Below are positions 7,396 to 10,198 of a stretch of DNA of 10,198 nucleotides, piece by piece. The translations under genes and the position numbers were made by a program. Each line of letters starts with the position of its first letter. Position 1 is the stretch's first letter. The stretch is from Planctomycetota bacterium (GTDB lineage: Bacteria > Planctomycetota > Phycisphaerae > Sedimentisphaerales > Anaerohalosphaeraceae): the NCBI GenBank assembly GCA_021160785.1, contig JAGHBX010000635.1:1-10198 (forward strand). The letters are read 5' to 3'. The notes beneath the pieces were generated by a model that was not told the DNA's origin, searched no databases, and saw only the letters and a list, made by a program, of their open reading frames with translations.

Positions 7396-7596
7396 ATGAA
7401 AAAGTGTTTTCATTGCAGCAAGGTCTCCACGTGCTTTACCTTCCATCACCAACCGCCTCTCGAGCCCAATCGCGACGGGGTGCATTTCTGGAATTTCATG
7501 GAAAGTGACGAATCATTTCATTTCGACCTCGAGTGCACCGCTTGCGGCACAATCGTAAAGCTCGATGAACTGGTGGGCCTGATGCTGTGCACATGA
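7396..7596 (+). CDS. Small zinc-ribbon-like protein of unknown function
   Basis: A 66-codon ORF beginning MKKCFHCSK, with a CxxC pair at residues 4-7 and a second at 49-52 (CTAC), the usual arrangement of a single zinc ribbon. Between the pairs lie aromatic and acidic segments (FTFHHQPP, VHFWNFMESDESFHFDLE), and the end is hydrophobic (VKLDELVGLML). The ATG at 7396 has only a weak GGGA 8 bases upstream. An in-frame ATG at 7366 would add 10 residues without clear function, 12 bases after a good GGAG (7350-7353). That same GGAG is best placed (5 bases) for an ATG at 7359 in another frame, which would encode about 49 codons of Arg-rich, unremarkable sequence. The paired cysteines favour this frame. 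It follows the gdhA terminator, so it needs its own promoter, and none is obvious. Partner and function are unknown. Confidence 0.5.
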   Translation: MKKCFHCSKVSTCFTFHHQPPLEPNRDGVHFWNFMESDESFHFDLECTACGTIVKLDELVGLMLCT

Positions 7597-7777
7597 TGCT
7601 CAGGCACAATGATCACCGGCTCACACCTTTCCGGCCGGTCCAATCATCCCAAATCCGGGGACAATGCACGTGCCAAAAGATGTTAATCTCTCTAAGTGTT
7701 TATATGACAGGAGGATAGGGCTTACAGGAGAGTTCCAGAAGATATGTCTATGGCGACATATATGTAACAATAGCAGC
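7597..7777. other. Intergenic spacer, no supported gene
   Basis: I see no gene here. Notable sequences are TCCGGGGACAATGCACGTGCC (7656-7676), which has the look of a dispersed intergenic repeat, and a 10-bp palindrome ACATATATGT (7756-7765). A 69-codon plus-strand frame starting at 7664 runs antisense through the tRNA fragment and is judged spurious. Confidence 0.4.
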
Positions 7778-7807
7778 AAAAAAAGCCAGATATCATCATC
7801 TGGCTTT
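7778..7807 (-). terminator. Terminator directly after the tRNA-Arg 3' half
   Basis: On the minus strand AAAGCCAGAT (7807-7798) pairs perfectly with ATCTGGCTTT (7791-7782) around a 6-base loop, and the T-run extends to 7778. It begins 3 bases after the tRNA discriminator base, which is where a native tRNA terminator is expected. This suggests the sequence to the left of the fragment is the original downstream flank of the tRNA gene. Confidence 0.85.
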
Positions 7808-7810
7808 CAG

Positions 7811-7852
7811 CGCGCCCGGCAGGACTCGAACCTGCAACCTTCGGATTCGAAG
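7811..7852 (-). tRNA. 3' half of a tRNA-Arg(TCG) gene; likely attachment-site remnant
   Basis: Reading the minus strand from 7852: anticodon loop CTTCGAA (anticodon TCG), 3' strand of the anticodon stem TCCGA, variable loop AGGTT, a perfect T-arm (GCAGG-TTCGAGT-CCTGC), 3' acceptor strand CGGGCGC and discriminator G. Upstream of 7852 the sequence no longer pairs: the 5' anticodon strand should be TCGGA but reads CTCGC, and no D-arm or 5' acceptor strand follows. It therefore cannot fold into a functional tRNA. The loss of homology at the anticodon loop is a known crossover position for tyrosine integrases in tRNA genes. An intact tRNA would be expected at the other end of such an element, outside this window to the right. 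Confidence 0.75.
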
Positions 7853-7869
7853 GCGAGATCACGCCTCCC

Positions 7870-7917
7870 CTAAGTCTTTGTGAGACAGTCGCTTACACGC
7901 ATAACCTTTTTACGCAT
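7870..7917 (-). other. Possible 15-codon leader or severed gene start
   Basis: An ATG at 7917 with AAGGAG only 2 bases upstream opens a 15-codon frame (MRKKVMRVSDCLTKT) that stops 17 bases before the tRNA homology begins. Together with the promoter-like sequence at 7950-7978 it looks like the front of a transcription unit that has lost its body, for example an integrase or excisionase leader cut off by recombination. The evidence is positional only. Confidence 0.2.
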
Positions 7918-7999
7918 AACTCCTTACGAGTCCCGATTTGTATCATGCAATCTTATAGCATCTCACCGAAATTGTCAAGAGTTATACGCGGAGTTATAC
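7897..7999. repeat. Cluster of four GTTATRCG repeats, two in each orientation
   Basis: ACGCATAAC occurs at 7897-7905 and 7912-7920 (15-bp period). Its near reverse complement appears on the plus strand as GAGTTATAC at 7979-7987 and 7991-7999 (12-bp period), each followed by CG. The two pairs face each other across about 60 bases, next to the tRNA remnant. This is the kind of layout used by integrase arm sites or by a regulator binding around a promoter. Confidence 0.45.
7950..7978 (-). promoter_or_regulatory. Promoter-like sequence directed toward the tRNA remnant
   Basis: On the minus strand a perfect TTGACA (7978-7973) is followed after 17 bases by TAAGAT (7955-7950); the overlapping TATAAG (7957-7952) would give a 15-base spacer. 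It sits between the two pairs of GTTATRCG repeats and overlaps the end of the LTD gene fragment. It points at the short leader frame and the tRNA half-gene. Confidence 0.45.
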
Positions 8000-8886
8000 G
8001 GTCAATTCTTATTTTAGGCACTACTATTTCACCGGTCATCGGGTCCGGCGGCTCTGGCGTGCCGGGCATTGTCAGGTCAAGCTTCCATCCGCCAATATAA
8101 ATATCCGAACCGGTTGTGTTATGCAGTTCGATCCAGTCGCCATAAACCATCTCATCAGTATGCGTAAGTATTTCGCTAATAACAATGTCGCCATCGACAA
8201 GCGTAAAACCGGTATCTTCCCGGCCGGGTGTGCCATCGACCTGGCTGGATGGTCGCCAACCGGCCTTACTGTCCCAGTCATTCGGATCGGTGCTGTTTGC
8301 ATTGGCTGTCGTGATGGAATAGCCTGCGCCGTCGGTGATAGCAAACCATCCGTCAGAGTAGTCAAAGTCCAGTATCTCAGTGCCGGCAGCGTCACGCAGA
8401 ACAATTTCTTCGCCGTTGTTGTCAAGTGAACCGACATCTCCGAAGTTATAGTCAATGCCGTCGGTAAAGTGAACCATGTTAAGGTTGATCGATTCAGAAC
8501 CGGTGTTTTGAAGCTCGATATATTCAAAATCTTCATCAATGTACGAACTGGGCTGTACCGGGTCTGCCGGGTGATACATAATTTCGGTGACACGCAGATT
8601 GTTGGCGTTCGGGCCTACCGAAAATGCCGCTTCGTTTAGAGCGCTCCATTCGTCGGCAACCGAGTCATAGCTCCTGACTCTGATCAGTGCGCTTTTTGTC
8701 AGATTGATCGGGGTTACACCGGCAGTCGGATTGCCGGGATCATACGGGTCGGTCCCGTCAATGGTGTAATAATATACGCCCGGTCCGTCCAGATCCAGCG
8801 TGTCCTGCGAATACAATTGTCCGCCATGCTGATATTGACCGTTAACCTGAAAATCAGGTGCATCGATCAGCGGGAAGTGCATAGCG
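7953..8886 (-). pseudogene. C-terminal fragment of an LTD/CotH-type protein gene (chitobiase-like and two lamin-tail domains)
   Basis: The third piece of a broken gene. The fragment opens with a chitobiase/HYR-like segment: VYYYTIDGTDPYDPGNPTAG followed by TKSALIRVRSYDS and WSALNEAAFSVG. A first lamin tail domain follows (LRVTEIMYHPADP, EDFEYIELQNTGSESINL, FTDGIDYNF, GEEIVLRDA). A second begins at IVISEILTHTDEM, GDWIELHNTTGSDIYIGGWKL, but after that the family pattern stops. The last 30 or so codons (from about 8045 down) look unrelated and run into the GTTATRCG repeats and the promoter-like sequence, so the natural 3' end seems to have been replaced. In intact relatives the LTD would finish with another strand pair. 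There is no ribosome binding site before the ATG at 8882, and homology continues upstream of it (YSYEPAMHF). The original protein was presumably secreted; this piece is probably not expressed. Confidence 0.75.
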
Positions 8887-9190
8887 GGCTCATAACTGTA
8901 AACGGTTGAGTCGGGTCAAAGAAGTTGTCTTGATCCGTGACGATGGAGATCGTCGGTATCGACAGCAAGGCATTTTCCATTTCGTACTGCTGGCCGTCTG
9001 CATCGGTCCAGGGATGTTCGACCAAAATTTCAAAATCCATCGCGTAATCAGCGGTGAAAGTATCGCATCCGCCGACGCAGCTTTCAGAGCAGCTTTCACA
9101 GTCATCGCAGTGTGCACTTTCTGTCCAAAGCGTGGGATAACCTGGCGGGTCATTCCTCTGCATTATCACCCAGGACGGGTAAAGGTATCC
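8884..9190 (-). pseudogene. Middle fragment of the same LTD/CotH-type gene, in a shifted frame
   Basis: The open frame runs 8867-9235, but only about 8884-9190 looks like family sequence. It starts at YLYPSWVIMQRNDPPGYPTLW, continues through TADYAMDFEILVEHP and ENALLSIPTISIVTDQDNFFDP, and then goes out of frame. In intact planctomycete and verrucomicrobial relatives this stretch precedes a CotH-kinase-like domain of several hundred residues. Here that domain is missing, and the next recognisable sequence is the chitobiase-like segment that normally follows it. The frame differs by one from both neighbours, which share a frame. Both junctions therefore look like deletions that are not multiples of three. 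An unusual cysteine-rich loop (CDDCESCSESCVGGC) lies between PTLW and TADYAMD. Confidence 0.65.
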
Positions 9191-9950
9191 TGATATAACA
9201 CGAAGTCCTGACCCCGAACATCGAACCAACATCATAACTTATGTAGTTGTCGTATTCCGGATTCAGATCATATCCAACCCCGCCTGCCTTGCCCGAGATA
9301 GGGCTGTAATCAGTCCAACTGCCGTCACTAAAAGGTTCGCCGCTGCCCGTCCATGAAGTGCCCAGGTCGCCGTTTGTCGGCACCAGAACTGTTTTAAGGG
9401 CATCTTCATAAACAAGAGTCTGCGGGCCGGATGAAGTAAAACCGAAACCCAGTGCGGTCGGCGAACTTGCCCAACTGCTGTCGTCAAAAGACTCCTGCAT
9501 CCAGATGTTTTCATCCGAACTGTCCGAAGCTGACGGAACAAGATAAGACGCATTCGCTCCTGTCGCAACCAACTGCATACTTGACTGAGCAATACCGAAT
9601 GAAGTGTCTGTGAACTGATCGGGATATGGAGCAAACTCCTGGACTACCGATTCACCATCCGGGTAGACCAATGCAAGGTAGCGATCACTTTCACTTCCGC
9701 CCTTATCCAGGTTGAAGTTTGTGTGGTAATGGGCGCCATCCCAATATGGATAGTTGCCGGGGTTATCAATTTCATTTTTGTTAGAAGCGAAAACCAGAAG
9801 ATATTCGCCCGAATCAATCGTCAAACCGTCAGGAAAACGCCACTTGTCAAGCTCATCGGCATCATTGGTCAGATACCAGCCGGTAAGATCGACTGTTTGA
9901 TCGCTGGGGTTATGCAGTTCGATCCAGTCGGACGATTCGCCATTGCCATA
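9150..9950 (-). pseudogene. N-terminal-side fragment of the LTD/CotH-type gene (lamin tail domain plus beta-sandwich)
   Basis: The frame is open from just below a TGA at 9951-9953. It begins within a lamin tail domain: ESSDWIELHNPSDQTVDLTGWYLTND, then LDKWRFPDGLTIDSGEYLLVFAS and later HTNFNLDKGGSESDRYLALVYPDG. A beta-sandwich segment typical of these proteins follows (NASYLVPS, QESFDDSSWASSPTALGFGF, YISYDVGSMFGVRTSCYIRIP) and then frame is lost near 9180-9190. Intact relatives continue for hundreds of residues before the next piece seen here. The ATG at 9824 lies inside the LTD and cannot be the real start. The true 5' end, including any signal peptide, is cut off at about 9953-9960, where an ISL3-type insertion sequence begins. 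These proteins are generally large secreted or surface proteins; the substrate is unknown. Confidence 0.75.
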
Positions 9951-9960
9951 TCATATATAT

Positions 9961-10198
9961 GGCTCATCCGGATAATGCGTAGGTGGAGTTGTGCAGGTTG
10001 AAGATTCTTAGTTTCAGATATTCCTTATCTCTGTATCCATAAGCATTGCGTTGGAGTGTTCCGATCTTGCAGCTAATTGCTTCCAGTTTTCCGGTGCTGA
10101 TACGATGATTGTGCCAGTTCAAAATGAACGGCTTCCATATCAACAACTGCCGGGCGGCATCTTTAAGTATTCTGATAGCACTGGCGGCGGCCTCACGA
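9961..10198 (-). mobile_element. ISL3-family insertion sequence, one end (rest outside window)
   Basis: The transposase 3' end lies 3 bases inside a putative terminus starting GGCTCATCCGG at 9961, which resembles ISL3-family ends (commonly GGCTC...). The 8 bases just outside, ATATATAT (9953-9960), would be a fitting AT-rich 8-bp target duplication. The second copy cannot be seen, so the exact boundary is inferred. Confidence 0.5.
9964..10198 (-). CDS. ISL3-family transposase, C-terminal part (5' end outside window)
   Basis: The frame is open from the right edge of the window to TGA at 9964-9966, about 77 codons. It shows the C-terminal hallmark of DDE transposases of the ISL3 group (IS204/IS1001/IS1096/IS1165): STGKLEAISCKIGTLQRNAYG followed by YRDKEYLKLRIFNLH. 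The Glu in KLEAI corresponds to the catalytic glutamate of the GPxEGxNxKIK motif of the family. The closing HNSTYALSG is also typical. The TTG at 10146 is internal, not the start. Whether the full transposase is intact cannot be judged here. It is oriented like the LTD gene fragments it appears to interrupt. Confidence 0.85.
   Translation of the reverse strand, partial: REAAASAIRILKDAARQLLIWKPFILNWHNHRISTGKLEAISCKIGTLQRNAYGYRDKEYLKLRIFNLHNSTYALSG

Noticed and set aside
7664..7873. 69-codon plus-strand frame ending RARQDSNLQPSDSKARSRLP
   Set aside because: This is the typical spurious translation of the antisense strand of a tRNA gene; it has no ribosome binding site and runs through the tRNA fragment and its terminator.
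1..10198. CRISPR array, restriction-modification, toxin-antitoxin or phage structural genes
   Set aside because: No regularly spaced repeats and no recognisable proteins of these systems were seen on either strand.

Overview
The window looks like chromosomal DNA of a planctomycete, probably of the Phycisphaerae/Sedimentisphaerales type. This rests on gene content: lamin-tail-domain (LTD) surface-protein sequence with CotH-like linkers, a large PEP/pyruvate-binding-domain protein with a KaiC-like front end, and a TyrS gene next to small genes of unknown function. It is inference; no taxonomic marker gene is present.

Left part (1-3044). The 3' end of a probable secreted or carbohydrate-associated protein (plus strand) converges on a minus-strand operon of tyrS, a 193-codon unknown gene and a 76-codon unknown gene that overlaps it by ATGA. 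A strong hairpin with T-runs on both sides (590-632) probably terminates both units. tyrS has a clear promoter (TTGCCT-17-TATAAT).

Middle part (3045-7596). A large minus-strand gene encodes a RecA/KaiC-like domain with a degraded P-loop, fused to a PPDK/PEP-synthase-type ATP-grasp domain but lacking the phosphohistidine and PEP/pyruvate TIM-barrel domains. It is transcribed divergently from gdhA (NADP-type glutamate dehydrogenase). The shared 308-bp intergenic region carries a promoter for each gene and an imperfect dyad. gdhA ends in a textbook terminator and is followed by a small CxxC...CxxC zinc-ribbon ORF.

Right part (7600-10198). The character changes here: there are no intact genes. 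It opens with the 3' half of a tRNA-Arg(TCG) gene (minus strand, with its own terminator) that stops at the anticodon loop, as expected at the far end of an element integrated into a tRNA gene. Next come paired GTTATRCG repeats around a promoter-like sequence. Beyond them lies an LTD/CotH-type gene broken into three fragments by two frame changes, with apparent internal deletions, a replaced 3' end, and an ISL3-family insertion sequence at its 5' side. I read this as a decayed integration hotspot. The most unusual observations are the tRNA half-gene with its repeat cluster and the RecA-like/ATP-grasp fusion.
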